51,296 nucleotides of DNA from Nostoc sp. 'Peltigera membranacea cyanobiont' 210A (GCF_002246015.1 NZ_NOLJ01000005.1:541292-592587), one strand, 5' to 3'. Counted from the stretch's first letter, positions 1-8,292 are shown. Notes: generated from the letters alone by a model not told the origin. Made by a program: numbers and translations.

Positions 1-38
1 GGGTGGGGTTGTTGTACCTCACTCAACTGAGAACCGCT

Positions 39-182
39 ATATCATGTCCGCTTGATTACTTATTAAACCCGAAGAACCCCACCCCGCCAAAGCTACGCTT
101 TGTCTCCCCTCCCCGCAAGCGGGGAGGGGATTAAGGGGTGGGGTGACTGTGGTTAGCATAACTAATTACGCGGACATGATAT
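39..182. repeat. MITE-like element, family A, copy 1
   Basis: The ends are inverted repeats: ATATCATGTCCGC at 39-51 and its complement at 170-182. Inside is a G/C-rich double hairpin (CCCCACCCC paired with GGGGTGGGG; CCCCTCCCCGC paired with GCGGGGAGGGG). The left 40 or so bases recur at 13292, and the hairpin core recurs at 15563. There is no coding capacity. I could not define a target-site duplication. The remaining bases up to 313 hold nothing I recognise. Confidence 0.6.
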
Positions 183-313
183 TACTACTACACTAGATAT
201 AGCAACGAAAGCCACTAATTATTATAATGGTTGCTAAAAATCCTGAAATATCTGCTGAATTAACTATACATACTACAGAATTTGTATAAGATATTTTCCC
301 TCTTTATAAGGGG

Positions 314-1003
314 TTAATAACTACCCAATTTCTGGATAAAATCCTCATGTTCAGCAGACTGCAAACCTGCTTGTAAAACCTTCAACACACCCTGCATATT
401 ACCTGCTAATAACTCCGTCGCCGCTAACCACAACCCTGGAAATACCCGACTTCGCAAAATGCCTTCATTGTCAGGTACTAATTCCAGATATTCACCCTGT
501 TCCAGAGAAAACCAAGTCAATTTTTGGTCTAAAACTTGCCAAACAATATATTCTTTGACACCGTTGCGACGATAAGCCTGTTTTTTACCATGAAGATCGA
601 TAGCCGCACTACTAGCAGCAATTTCCACAACTAACTCTGGCGCACCTTCAATATAATCATCTTCACTCAGCCGCGTTTGACCACCTGCTTCCGGTACAAT
701 CAACAGAACAGCATCGGGTTGAGGTTCGTTATCTAAGTCTAAGCGGACAGTAGGTTCAACTCCCAATGCTACACCAGAAGTCGCAGCTTCGTAAGTACCA
801 AGCCATGTCAAAATCCAACCATGCGGTTGACCGTGACTTCGGAAACGCAGAGCAGCAGGCATAATATAGACAATTCCTTCGGTTAATTCAGCTTTTTTCA
901 GGTTAGGGGTGGCATTATAGCGACGCTCAAATTCGTAGCGGGTGAGTTTGTCGCCATTTTCCAAAGGAGGAATTGTCCAAGGCTGGGAGGGTGTTTTCAC
1001 CAT
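314..1003 (-). CDS. Uma2 family (DUF820) putative restriction endonuclease
   Basis: This is a 229-residue protein of the cyanobacterial Uma2/DUF820 family, which has a PD-(D/E)XK nuclease-like fold. The typical core is visible: PQPDAVLL near residue 95, then ELVVEIAASS near 123-132, a conserved Lys in GKKQAYRRNGVKEYIVW, and a C-terminal FPGLWL motif. These give the expected D, E-x and K positions. The start is the ATG at 1003. It is transcribed away from chlB and is monocistronic. The family is highly expanded in filamentous cyanobacteria and its cellular role is not established. A second, divergent member lies at 28831-29451. Confidence 0.85.
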   Translation of the reverse strand: MVKTPSQPWTIPPLENGDKLTRYEFERRYNATPNLKKAELTEGIVYIMPAALRFRSHGQPHGWILTWLGTYEAATSGVALGVEPTVRLDLDNEPQPDAVLLIVPEAGGQTRLSEDDYIEGAPELVVEIAASSAAIDLHGKKQAYRRNGVKEYIVWQVLDQKLTWFSLEQGEYLELVPDNEGILRSRVFPGLWLAATELLAGNMQGVLKVLQAGLQSAEHEDFIQKLGSY

Positions 1004-1087
1004 AATTGTTGTGAAAATGAGCTTGTGTACATCTTAGCGAATTAGGTAAAAACGCAACCGACTAGGGAATGAGAAATTATTGAAGAA

Positions 1088-1450
1088 GAATTCAGAAGTC
1101 AGAATGGGCTTACGCCCCGCTGCGCTAACAGGAATCAGAATCACTCTTTGTGGGGATTCAGACTCGCCACTGATAGCGGGGAGAGTATAGAATTCATTCT
1201 GAATTCTGACTCCTAACCCGGATTTCTCACGCATAGTGTAGGCTTCAGGGGAAGAGGAGTGTGGGAAGTGTGGGGAGTGTGGGGGGTAAGACTTCTTCCC
1301 CATCCTCCCAGACCTCCCACCCGATTTTTTAATCGGTGATTGCCAGGGCGTTCAGTTGGGTAAGACTTCTTCCCCATCCTCCCACACCTCCCACACCCCT
1401 TGGATTTCTCACTTGTGAGAAATCCAGGCTGACTCCTGACTCCTGAATTC
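1088..1450. repeat. Degenerate dispersed-repeat region, family B
   Basis: The left edge (GAATTCAGAAGTCAGAATGG from 1088) and the right edge (GACTCCTGAATTC ending at 1450) are inverted copies of each other. Both match the better-preserved element at 46910-47123. Between them lie two copies of a TAAGACTTCTTCCCCATCC stretch (about 1287 and 1360) and G/T-rich simple sequence. Short open frames here have low-complexity Pro/His/Ser translations and are not credible genes. Confidence 0.5.
1401..1426. repeat. Perfect 26-nt palindrome
   Basis: TGGATTTCTCAC, then TT, then GTGAGAAATCCA: two 12-base arms with a two-base centre. It lies inside the family B repeat region upstream of chlB. Similar GGATTTCTCAC sequence occurs at 1220-1230. 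It could extrude as a cruciform or be part of a mobile-element end; no T-run follows, so a terminator is less likely. Confidence 0.5.
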
Positions 1451-1813
1451 TGTTTGAACATTAAGATTTTTTTACAAAATCACCAGCAATGTTGTTGAAA
1501 TTGATAGCTGTATCCCAAGCAGTAAATAGATTTCAGCCATATCGCCTCCCAGAAAACCCGCAACAAACCTTATTTTTTTTCAGCCAGCAGGTTTGAGAAA
1601 ATCAGAAACGATTTAATAATCAAGCACTTATAAGTAAATGGGATGAATTAAAGATAATACCTCTCTCCAAACCTCTCCCCTTCTCTACCAACGACACGCT
1701 GGGCGATGCCTACGGCGGTAAACTACGCACCGAAGGGGTTGGTGGTAAGCTCTATCTTATATTTTTTACGCCCACTTACTTAGTTATTTTGAGTTTAAAA
1801 GGGAGACACAAAC
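1451..1813 (+). promoter_or_regulatory. chlB upstream region
   Basis: This 363-base non-coding stretch precedes chlB. A GGGAGA ribosome-binding site at 1801-1806 sits 7 bases before the ATG. The middle (about 1690-1745) holds a fragment of a common Nostoc palindromic repeat with GCGATGCCTACGGCGGTAAACTACGC-like sequence. I could not assign a promoter with confidence. Confidence 0.4.
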
Positions 1814-3340
1814 ATGAAATTGGCTTACTGGATGTATGCTGGCCCAGCCCACATCGGCACTCTGCGAATCGCTAGTTCTTTTAAAAATGTTCATGCGATT
1901 ATGCACGCTCCCATTGGCGATGACTACTTTAACGTCATGCGCTCTATGCTATCGCGGGAGAGGGATTTTACTCCGGTGACAACCAGTGTCGTCGATCGCA
2001 ACGTTTTGGCACGTGGCTCTCAAGAGAAGGTGGTAGATAACATCGTCCGCAAGGATGCCGAGGAACACCCAGATTTGATTGTGTTAACTCCCACCTGCAC
2101 CTCCAGTATCTTGCAAGAGGATCTGCACAACTTTGTTGAACGGGCGCAGTTGGAAGCGAAAGGAGATGTAATGCTGGCGGATGTAAACCACTACCGCTAC
2201 AACGAACTGCAAGCCGCCGATCGCACCTTGGATCAAATCGTCCAATACTACATTGAAAAAGCGCGGAAGCGGGGCGAATTGGCTGAGGGCAAAACAGCGA
2301 AACCCTCGGTGAACATCATCGGTACTACCACCCTTGGTTTCCACAACAATCATGACTGCACCGAACTCAAACGGCTGATGGCTGATTTGGGAATTGAGGT
2401 AAATACCTTAATTCCTGAAGGTGCTTCGGTAAATGACTTGAAAAAGATGTCCCAAGCCTGGTTTAACTTGGTGCCTTACCGTGAACTCGGTTTGACTACA
2501 GCTCGTTACCTAGAAGAACAATTTGGCACACCTTATATAGACATTACTCCAATGGGTGTAGTGGAAACTGCCCGTTGTATTCGTAAGATTCAGCAGGTAA
2601 TTAACGCTCAAGGTGCAGAAGTTGACTACGAAAACTTCATCAATGAGCAAACCTTGTATGTATCTCAAGCTGCTTGGTTCTCCCGTTCGATTGACTGTCA
2701 AAACTTGACTGGCAAAAAAGCTGTGGTTTTTGGTGACAATACGCACGCTGCCGCCATTACCAAGATTCTGGCGCGAGAAATGGGGATTCATGTTGTTTGG
2801 GCTGGAACCTACTGTAAATATGATGCAGACTGGTTCCGCGAACAGGTGAGCGAGTATTGCGATGAAGTGCTAATTTCCGAAGATCATGGTGCAATTGGGG
2901 ATGCGATCGCTCGTGTCGAACCCTCTGCCATTTTCGGCACCCAAATGGAACGTCACGTTGGTAAACGCTTGGATATTCCCTGCGGCGTAATTGCAGCACC
3001 AATCCACGTCCAAAACTTCCCCATTGGTTACAAACCATTTATGGGTTACGAAGGCACAAATCAGATTACAGATTTGATCTACAATTCCTTCACTTTGGGA
3101 ATGGAAGATCACCTATTAGAAATCTTTGGCGGTCATGATACCAAAGAAGTTATTACTAGGGGAATCTCTGCTGATTCTGATTTGAATTGGACAAAAGATG
3201 GTCAAGCAGAATTGAATAAGATTCCGGGATTTGTTCGCGGTAAAGTGAAGCGTAATACTGAAAAATTTGCCCGCGATCGCGGTTTTAAAGAAATCAACGC
3301 TGAGGTATTGTACGCCGCCAAGGAAGCTGTGGGGGCTTAG
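1814..3340 (+). CDS. chlB: Light-independent protochlorophyllide reductase subunit B
   Basis: ChlB is the catalytic NB subunit of dark-operative protochlorophyllide oxidoreductase. With ChlN it forms a nitrogenase-like heterotetramer that, fed by the ChlL Fe protein, reduces ring D of protochlorophyllide to chlorophyllide without light. The 508-residue length is the normal cyanobacterial size. The N-terminus MKLAYWMYAGPAHIGTLRIA and Asp36 (in APIGDD), the unusual aspartate ligand of the NB [4Fe-4S] cluster known for this subunit, are both present. So are the TPTCTSSILQ and WFSRSIDC motifs. The C-terminal ChlB-specific tail ends in EVLYAAKEAVGA. A GGGAGA ribosome-binding site supports the ATG. 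chlL and chlN are not in the window, so the gene is unlinked here. A strong terminator follows at 3368. The last 60 or so bases have a decayed second copy at 4503. Confidence 0.98.
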   Translation: MKLAYWMYAGPAHIGTLRIASSFKNVHAIMHAPIGDDYFNVMRSMLSRERDFTPVTTSVVDRNVLARGSQEKVVDNIVRKDAEEHPDLIVLTPTCTSSILQEDLHNFVERAQLEAKGDVMLADVNHYRYNELQAADRTLDQIVQYYIEKARKRGELAEGKTAKPSVNIIGTTTLGFHNNHDCTELKRLMADLGIEVNTLIPEGASVNDLKKMSQAWFNLVPYRELGLTTARYLEEQFGTPYIDITPMGVVETARCIRKIQQVINAQGAEVDYENFINEQTLYVSQAAWFSRSIDCQNLTGKKAVVFGDNTHAAAITKILAREMGIHVVWAGTYCKYDADWFREQVSEYCDEVLISEDHGAIGDAIARVEPSAIFGTQMERHVGKRLDIPCGVIAAPIHVQNFPIGYKPFMGYEGTNQITDLIYNSFTLGMEDHLLEIFGGHDTKEVITRGISADSDLNWTKDGQAELNKIPGFVRGKVKRNTEKFARDRGFKEINAEVLYAAKEAVGA

Positions 3341-3367
3341 TTTTTTAGCCGACAAATAAAAATTAGT

Positions 3368-3401
3368 GGGGAGTTAAGAACAATCTTGACTCCCCGTTTT
3401 T
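3368..3401 (+). terminator. Rho-independent terminator of chlB
   Basis: A 12-base stem (GGGGAGTTAAGA with TCTTGACTCCCC, one G-T wobble) with a 4-base loop is followed by GTTTTT. It lies 28 bases after the chlB stop. Confidence 0.85.
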
Positions 3402-3427
3402 ATGGTGTATTGATTATAAATAACATA

Positions 3428-3763
3428 ATGAAAATGCCATCGGGTTTAATCATTCAAGATGAAAAAATAACTAAATACCTACTTGTTTATCAACCTAAAA
3501 GTGATAAATCAAGATATTTAGCTTTAGCAGGATATAATCTTGATAACTGGGAACTTCTTAAGAACGATATAATAAATGCTGTAGAAAGTTCTGAAATTGC
3601 AAAAGTTACCCCTAGTGATTGGGGGACTCAGTTTGAGGTTCAAAGCGAGTGGTCTGGGCCTAATGGTCGATTAATTAAGGTAATTACTATCTGGCAACAA
3701 GAGGAAGAAACAGAAGTTGTTAGATTTATAACACTATATCCTGATAAATCACGGGAGAGTTAA
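3428..3763 (+). CDS. DUF6883 domain-containing protein
   Basis: This small protein (111 residues from the ATG at 3428) matches what I know of the DUF6883 family. It has an N-terminal MPSGLIIQDEKITKYLL, then SRYLALAGYNLDNWELLKNDI, then WGTQFEVQSEWSGPNGR and a C-terminal strand VVRFITLYP. The frame stays open upstream to 3386, but that would put the start inside the chlB terminator, so the internal ATG is preferred. It is followed after 3 bases by a DUF4926 gene, a pairing that is typical for this family. In other bacteria DUF6883 proteins occur alone or at the ends of toxin-like proteins; no biochemical role is established. Confidence 0.75.
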   Translation: MKMPSGLIIQDEKITKYLLVYQPKSDKSRYLALAGYNLDNWELLKNDIINAVESSEIAKVTPSDWGTQFEVQSEWSGPNGRLIKVITIWQQEEETEVVRFITLYPDKSRES

Positions 3764-3766
3764 ACG

Positions 3767-4018
3767 ATGACAACAGCTAGTTTATTTCAGTGGGTAGAAC
3801 TGAAGCAAGATGTTCCTAATAGCCCTGCAAAAGCTGGCAATAGGGGGGTTGTATTGGATCATCTACGTCCTACTAAAACTCAGCAAGAGCCAGGATATAT
3901 TTTAGAAGTCTTTAAGGACGGTGAAACTCTAGATGTAGTTACCGTGCCTATTTCCTGGGTCAACCTTCTACCTGAAACCTGGGGAAGTATTGAACATGAT
4001 ACAAGACAGATAGTTTAA
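3767..4018 (+). CDS. DUF4926 domain-containing protein
   Basis: This 83-residue protein has the DUF4926 pattern: an N-terminal LFQWVELKQDVP, a central GNRGVVLDHL turn, an EVF-D-GE-LDVVTVPISWVNLLP segment and a short tail. The fold is likely a small beta-barrel. A GGGAGAG ribosome-binding site overlaps the end of the upstream DUF6883 gene, and the two genes are separated by 3 bases, so they form one transcription unit. Families of this kind often accompany toxin or immunity modules, so a linked function is plausible but not shown here. Confidence 0.75.
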   Translation: MTTASLFQWVELKQDVPNSPAKAGNRGVVLDHLRPTKTQQEPGYILEVFKDGETLDVVTVPISWVNLLPETWGSIEHDTRQIV

Positions 4019-4053
4019 GACAATCAAGAAATTGAATTGCAATGCTGCAAAGT

Positions 4054-4278
4054 TTACCGGAGATATTGATCGGGGTTTTCTCCTACATCAGAATTATCAA
4101 ATTTTAATGTACCTATTAAAGGTAAAATTGGATCGAATTCGGAGATATTTTCCTGTTTAACTGATTGAGATAAGGATTGTAGAATTAAATCTTCTAAAGA
4201 TAGATTCAGCTTTTTTGCCTGGGCAGTTAATTTACTTTCTAGTTCATCTGACAACTGTATTGTTAAGATTTTAGCCAT
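4054..4278 (-). CDS. Small antitoxin-like protein (RHH-type N-terminus)
   Basis: The protein has 74 residues from the ATG at 4278, preceded by a GGTGA ribosome-binding site; a GTG three codons upstream is less likely. The N-terminal MAKILTIQLSDELESKLTAQ followed by AKKLNLSLEDLILQSLSQSV has the strand-helix-helix look of ribbon-helix-helix antitoxins. The tail FDPILPLIGTLKFDNSDVGE is like the C-terminal toxin-binding tails found in cyanobacterial antitoxins next to PIN toxins. No toxin gene is visible downstream (the next gene on this strand direction is DUF4926 in opposite orientation), so it appears orphaned. Confidence 0.6.
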   Translation of the reverse strand: MAKILTIQLSDELESKLTAQAKKLNLSLEDLILQSLSQSVKQENISEFDPILPLIGTLKFDNSDVGENPDQYLR

Positions 4279-4502
4279 TTTATTCACCAGTTACGAATCA
4301 GAAAAAGAACATTATAAGTGAGTATTTAACTAAGATGTTTATAATCTCATTATATGGCTAAATATAAAGTGGAAGAAAGTCTTTGTCTAGCTTGGAAAGA
4401 ATTGCAACTATTTGTAGGATGTGAATTATCAGTTTTACGTACTATTCAATAATAATTTCAGTTAACAGAATATAAAACTATTACAGCACCAATAAATTTG
4501 TC

Positions 4503-4576
4503 TGCGATCGCGGTTTCAAACAAATCAATGCTGAGGTATTGTACGCCGCGAAGAAGCTGTCATGGGTTAGTTTAGC
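4503..4576 (+). pseudogene. Decayed duplicate of the chlB 3' end
   Basis: About 68 bases match chlB 3273-3340 with four substitutions and a one-base deletion. The shared core is GCTGAGGTATTGTACGCCGC. In frame it reads DRGFKQINAEVLYAAK before the deletion shifts it out of frame into a stop. The rest of chlB is absent upstream. Like chlB, it is followed by a strong terminator. The stretch 4288-4502 holds only a 32-codon open frame (ATG at 4354) that I do not recognise. Confidence 0.85.
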
Positions 4577-4609
4577 GGGTTAGCTATTTTTAATTTTGAG
4601 ATTAACTTC

Positions 4610-4645
4610 AATCGTTTCGCTGAAACATCAGTGAAACGATTTTTT
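4610..4645 (+). terminator. Rho-independent terminator after the chlB remnant
   Basis: The stem AATCGTTTCGCTGA pairs with TCAGTGAAACGATT (14 bases, one G-T wobble) around an AACA loop and is followed by TTTT. The sequence is unrelated to the terminator at 3368. Confidence 0.8.
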
Positions 4646-4719
4646 AGTAGTATTACTCAGGACAACTTTAGTCAGATCAGTATAGTTTTTAATAAACCAC
4701 CCATATAAGGTATAAGGCA

Positions 4720-5415
4720 ATGAATCAAGTTATTAATTTCTACGCAACAGTAGTCAACTGTAAAAACTCAGAAAGAGACTGTCCAAATACTCTTAACATG
4801 AATCGACTAAATAATGAACAAAATAATCCTGCCTTAGATTCTCCACCAAGAGGATTTTACACAGAAGGAAATCCCGAAAATATCCAAGTGATGCTTGTTG
4901 CCAAAAATCCCGGACATATTATTAACGCTGAAATTGGCTACTATAGAGGTTCACCTAAAGATATTGCTCAAAAACATATTGATTGGAATCGGGGGTTATT
5001 TACTGGTAATGTCATAACAAAGCCAGGAGAAAAGGGTAATCTAGTTTTCCACAAAAATATATTGAACTATATGTCAACTATACTGGAAGTTGATCAAGGT
5101 GAAGTCTTTAAGTATTGTGTCCTGACTAACCTTGTCAAATGTTCAACAATTGGAGAACAAGATAAACTAAAAAACAATACTATCAAAAACTGTTTTCGAT
5201 GCCACTTGATGCGTGAAATGACTTTTTTTAATCCAAAAGTAATCATTGCTTTTGGAAGAGAAGTTGAAAAATTTCTTCATAGCTATAAAAGTTTACATGG
5301 GAAGCCAGTAATTTATGTGAAGCATCCAAGCTACCACTATAAAAAAGATGAGAAAGATTCTAAAATCTTAATAATTAAGTCAGAAATAAGAAAATATTTA
5401 AATCTACAAATATAG
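4720..5415 (+). CDS. Uracil-DNA-glycosylase-like protein with cysteine motif
   Basis: This 231-residue protein looks like a divergent uracil-DNA glycosylase superfamily member. VMLVAKNPG (58-65) occupies the place of the GEAPG-type motif A. CVLTNLVKCS follows. FNPKVIIAFGREVEKFL (170-186) is the typical helix-strand-helix before the last motif. HPSYHY (202-207) matches the C-terminal HPS motif that inserts into DNA. Cysteines at 14, 21, 141 and 158 (the last pair spaced C-X16-C) resemble the [4Fe-4S] ligands of family 4/5 enzymes, though the first pair is C-X6-C instead of C-X2-C. An AAGG motif precedes the ATG. Motif A is not canonical, so catalytic activity on uracil is uncertain. The gene is AT-rich compared with chlB, which hints at horizontal origin. 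Confidence 0.65.
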   Translation: MNQVINFYATVVNCKNSERDCPNTLNMNRLNNEQNNPALDSPPRGFYTEGNPENIQVMLVAKNPGHIINAEIGYYRGSPKDIAQKHIDWNRGLFTGNVITKPGEKGNLVFHKNILNYMSTILEVDQGEVFKYCVLTNLVKCSTIGEQDKLKNNTIKNCFRCHLMREMTFFNPKVIIAFGREVEKFLHSYKSLHGKPVIYVKHPSYHYKKDEKDSKILIIKSEIRKYLNLQI

Positions 5416-5428
5416 GAAATATCCCACC

Positions 5429-5722
5429 ATGTCCAATCAGACAAACTTGACTGATGCTCGTAACAACCTAGCCGAACTCTGCGATCAAGTAATTGCAGAT
5501 AGAGAAGTGGTAATTATTACCCGACAAGAAGGCGAAAGCGTCGCCCTAATTGCTGTTGATGAACTAGATAGTTTACTAGAAACATCTCATTTACTTCGTT
5601 CACCTAAAAATGCAGTCCGTCTATTAACTGCTTTGGAAAGAGCAAAAGCTAGAACTTTAAAATCTCAAAGTATTAACGAACTACGTCAGGAGTTGGGTAT
5701 TGACGAAGAAGAAGAAAGATGA
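5429..5722 (+). CDS. Phd/YefM-type antitoxin
   Basis: This 97-residue type II antitoxin has the family layout. The N-terminal DNA-binding part is NLTDARNNLAELCDQVIADREVVIITRQEGESVALIAVDELDSLLET, and the acidic helical tail ends in ELGIDEEEER, where a toxin would bind. An AGGAAA ribosome-binding site precedes the ATG. The expected toxin (RelE, YoeB or Doc type) is missing: the overlapping ATG at 5719 gives only 26 codons. Another frame encodes about 40 residues including AVFRPYFREYPAYWVET before a stop, which I cannot place in a toxin family. It may be an orphan, or the toxin has decayed. Confidence 0.85.
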   Translation: MSNQTNLTDARNNLAELCDQVIADREVVIITRQEGESVALIAVDELDSLLETSHLLRSPKNAVRLLTALERAKARTLKSQSINELRQELGIDEEEER

Positions 5723-5925
5723 AAGCCAACCCCAAGAAAATAAAGTTCGAGATGCTGTATTTCGTCCATACTTTCGGGAATACCCCGCTTATTGGGTAGA
5801 AACAAGTAATCATAACCGTCCACATTAATAAATTTAATAATGTTAGTTCGGTTTTGTAACAAGACTGAAAAGCAAGAAACTTTTCAGTCCGTGAGAATTT
5901 ATTGCATACTTGGGTTAACTGAAGC

Positions 5926-6741
5926 TTAATTTAGTTTTTGTTTTTGGATTTGTTCCCATTCCCCTTGAATACTTTGTAATGCCTTCAAGGTGCAATTTAA
6001 ACGAGCTTTCTTTAACTCAGGAGTCTCTTTTTGGAATAAACTCGGAGAATTTATTACTTTATGTAGTTCAGATTGGGTGGAATGCAAGCGATCGCTCAAA
6101 CAGCGTTCAAAGACTTCATCATTACCACTGCTCACATTTTCTACTAATTGGCGATATATATACTCTTTAGAACTGATTTGACTATTGAGGGCGATATTAA
6201 CAATTTCCTCGATTAACTTGTGGTAGGAGTCAGATAAGGAATCAGATAGTACGGCTGGCGTAGGTTCTGCTGCTAGATTATTTGTTTCAGAAGTAGAGGG
6301 ATCGGATATTTCTTCTTTAGTTGGCGTTACGACAGTTTCCTCAGAAGTAGGAGATTCTTCTTTGGTGGGTGCTGGTAAAGTTTTCCGAGAATTTGTAGGT
6401 GAAGAATTTGCTTTAGAATTAGATAAATAATAATCTGCTAAAGAACCGCAGAGAAACTCTTCACGAAAACGGTTGATTTTGGCACGTGACTGGATTTTGT
6501 GGTAACGACGTTTCTGATACCATAAACCAGAAATCAGTAAGCCTGCAATGGCTCCTATGCCAACTCCTGCCATAGCAACCTTGCCATCTTCTAAAGCTTG
6601 GTTTTTTTGCTCAGATTCAACAGTCGGATTGGAAGATGCACTTTGAGCAATAGCATAGTCACTTGCTGAATTTAGCTGCACACTAGTGGCGATCGCCGCA
6701 GCCGACAGTATAAGTCTAAATATAAACTTTGATTTCCACAT
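5926..6741 (-). CDS. Hypothetical secreted/membrane protein
   Basis: I do not recognise this 271-residue protein. It starts with a typical signal sequence (MWKSKFIFRLILSAAAIATS, likely cleavage near ASDYAIAQ) and has a second hydrophobic segment at about 56-75 (AMAGVGIGAIAGLLISGLW) followed by basic residues. A Ser/Thr/Pro/Glu-rich linker (about 105-160) leads to a C-terminal helical domain (about 165-271). The likely topology is one membrane anchor with the C-terminal part in the cytoplasm. The 203 bases between this gene and the antitoxin gene show no other feature. Confidence 0.6.
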   Translation of the reverse strand: MWKSKFIFRLILSAAAIATSVQLNSASDYAIAQSASSNPTVESEQKNQALEDGKVAMAGVGIGAIAGLLISGLWYQKRRYHKIQSRAKINRFREEFLCGSLADYYLSNSKANSSPTNSRKTLPAPTKEESPTSEETVVTPTKEEISDPSTSETNNLAAEPTPAVLSDSLSDSYHKLIEEIVNIALNSQISSKEYIYRQLVENVSSGNDEVFERCLSDRLHSTQSELHKVINSPSLFQKETPELKKARLNCTLKALQSIQGEWEQIQKQKLN

Positions 6742-7211
6742 AATTTTACAGGTTAAAAATATGTTGTCTATTTCTGGAGACTAACCGCCTCCCCAAGGAG
6801 TGAATAGTTAAGAATCAAACTAACTAGATATCTCTTTTACCAAGGAAGTTCCACTCCCTTTATATAAAAAATAAACTTTGTCAACAGTAGTTTCCAGAAT
6901 ATGTTCTTATTTTTTAACATTATTTGTCCGTCTAGGAATCTTGACAAAGCCATATATTAATACCATTTCTTAAAGTAGATATATTGGATATTTCTTAAAA
7001 TGGTTATGATTTATAGCGATCGCTGCTAGGCTCTCCACTGGTATCGCATATTGCTGGGCATCAAGTCTATAATTACATTAAATTGCAGGTGCTACAGCAG
7101 AATTTGGCATAAATAGCACTAGTACCTCATAGCCCATTGTAGACATCGCCTCTTGGATTTGGAAGGTATGAGCCAATAAAATGTAAACTTTCAGACACTT
7201 GCACCAAGTTT
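6742..7211. other. Intergenic region without a recognised gene
   Basis: This 470-base AT-rich stretch separates two minus-strand genes. A minus-strand frame ending at 7078 carries a protein-like stretch (EAMSTMGYEVLVLFMP) with no good start and no family I recognise; it may be a gene remnant. One HIP1 site lies near 7016. No repeats were identified. Confidence 0.3.
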
Positions 7212-7724
7212 CTAACTACCTTGCTCTTTAATATCTCTGTGTGTAGTTCTATTTATAGAATAGGTGCTTCCCCGAAAGCTCAACTTATGAGTTGCCTGTG
7301 GTGTAATGATTCCAGTCGATTGGGTATTAGGATCGGCGCCAACAAAATAAGTGCATCCCCGAAAGCTCAACTTATGAGTTACTGATGGTGTGGTTTCCCC
7401 ATCTAATTTGGCGTTGAGGTCATGACGATAGCAAGCCCCACGGTAGATTAAGTGATAATCTGGTTCCGATTTGGGAACTGACTGTTGTGTATATTGTGTT
7501 TCCCTGTTAACTACTTTGCTTGTATAATATTCGGAGATTGTACTGATAAGAATAAGAATTAATAGTAGAAGTAAAATTTGCCAAGGAGCTAACATTAAAC
7601 CCAAAATCAGGCTGATAGCTGCAAATACAGTCACTAAATGTGAGATTTCATTATTTCTATTTTTGAATAAAAAATAGCCAGTGATGAAACAAACACACGG
7701 AAAAATGAAAAAGTACAAAGCCAT
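7212..7724 (-). CDS. Membrane protein with DUF4278 repeats
   Basis: The protein has 170 residues from the ATG at 7724, which has AGGAAAT just upstream; a TTG nine codons earlier is less likely. The N-terminal half holds two to three hydrophobic helices (ALYFFIFPCVCFITGYFLF; LVTVFAAISLILGLM; ILLLLLILILISTI). The C-terminal part carries three short units of the DUF4278 type: HLIYRGACY, HKLSFRGCTYFVG and HKLSFRGSTYSI. DUF4278 is a cyanobacterial motif usually found as L-x-YRG-x-x-Y in small proteins; the function is unknown. The last two units are almost identical at the DNA level. Confidence 0.75.
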   Translation of the reverse strand: MALYFFIFPCVCFITGYFLFKNRNNEISHLVTVFAAISLILGLMLAPWQILLLLLILILISTISEYYTSKVVNRETQYTQQSVPKSEPDYHLIYRGACYRHDLNAKLDGETTPSVTHKLSFRGCTYFVGADPNTQSTGIITPQATHKLSFRGSTYSINRTTHRDIKEQGS

Positions 7725-7751
7725 ATTTCCTACATTCGCAACTAAAAGCAA

Positions 7752-8229
7752 AGGGTTTATAAAGCAGATTGAACTTATTTTAAAAGTTGTTGTTTATTTT
7801 ACCTCCAATCAGCTTGAGAAGTTACCGTGCTACTAGGGTAAAAGTTTTACGTCAAGTTATCTGTATTAGCTGCGATCACAAAGAAAAATTAACACTCAAG
7901 GCTATCTCAAACCTTGGAGCAGTGAGCGTTTTTGTCTTTATTCATTCAGAGAGGTTACAGGCGTGGTACAGAGTGGATGCTCAGTGTAAAGCCTTTGCTG
8001 GAGTATATGAAGATATTACCTTATAGCGATGTTATACTGCGATCGCATTCCTTAACGCAGAAATTTACTGATAAATAAAAATTAAAAGCGAACAAATATC
8101 ACAATACAAAATTATTACTTTGGGGATCTAATAGGCAGAATAACCCACTACAGTTCTAACCGATGTATCTCCGGCAACGAAGTAAAAAAAGCATCATCAA
8201 AGCCTCGCAATCTCGCGTATAAAAAAAAA
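7752..8229. other. Upstream region of the CyRepA1-type gene
   Basis: This 478-base stretch has no convincing gene. A 79-codon frame with a TTG start (7787-8026) was considered and rejected. The part from 8060 to 8229 is AT-rich, as is common upstream of plasmid replication genes, but I could not find iterons. Confidence 0.3.
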
Positions 8230-8292
8230 GCAGATGCATGTTACTGTTTTAATCTCATTGTCTTCCCTTCGCGCCTTTCCCTATGCATCTGC
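8230..8292 (+). promoter_or_regulatory. Inverted repeat enclosing the start codon of the CyRepA1-type gene
   Basis: GCAGATGCAT at 8230-8239 and its exact complement ATGCATCTGC at 8283-8292 face each other across 43 bases. The right arm contains the initiation codon. In mRNA the pairing would occlude the start; in DNA the arms could bind a dimeric regulator. Either fits autoregulation of a replication gene, but this is inference. Confidence 0.5.

Noticed and set aside
1034..1461. Two minus-strand frames of 82-89 codons
   Set aside because: They translate dispersed repeats into low-complexity Pro/His/Ser/Gly sequence.
7787..8026. 79-codon frame before the CyRepA1-type gene
   Set aside because: TTG start without a ribosome-binding site, and the translation resembles no protein family.
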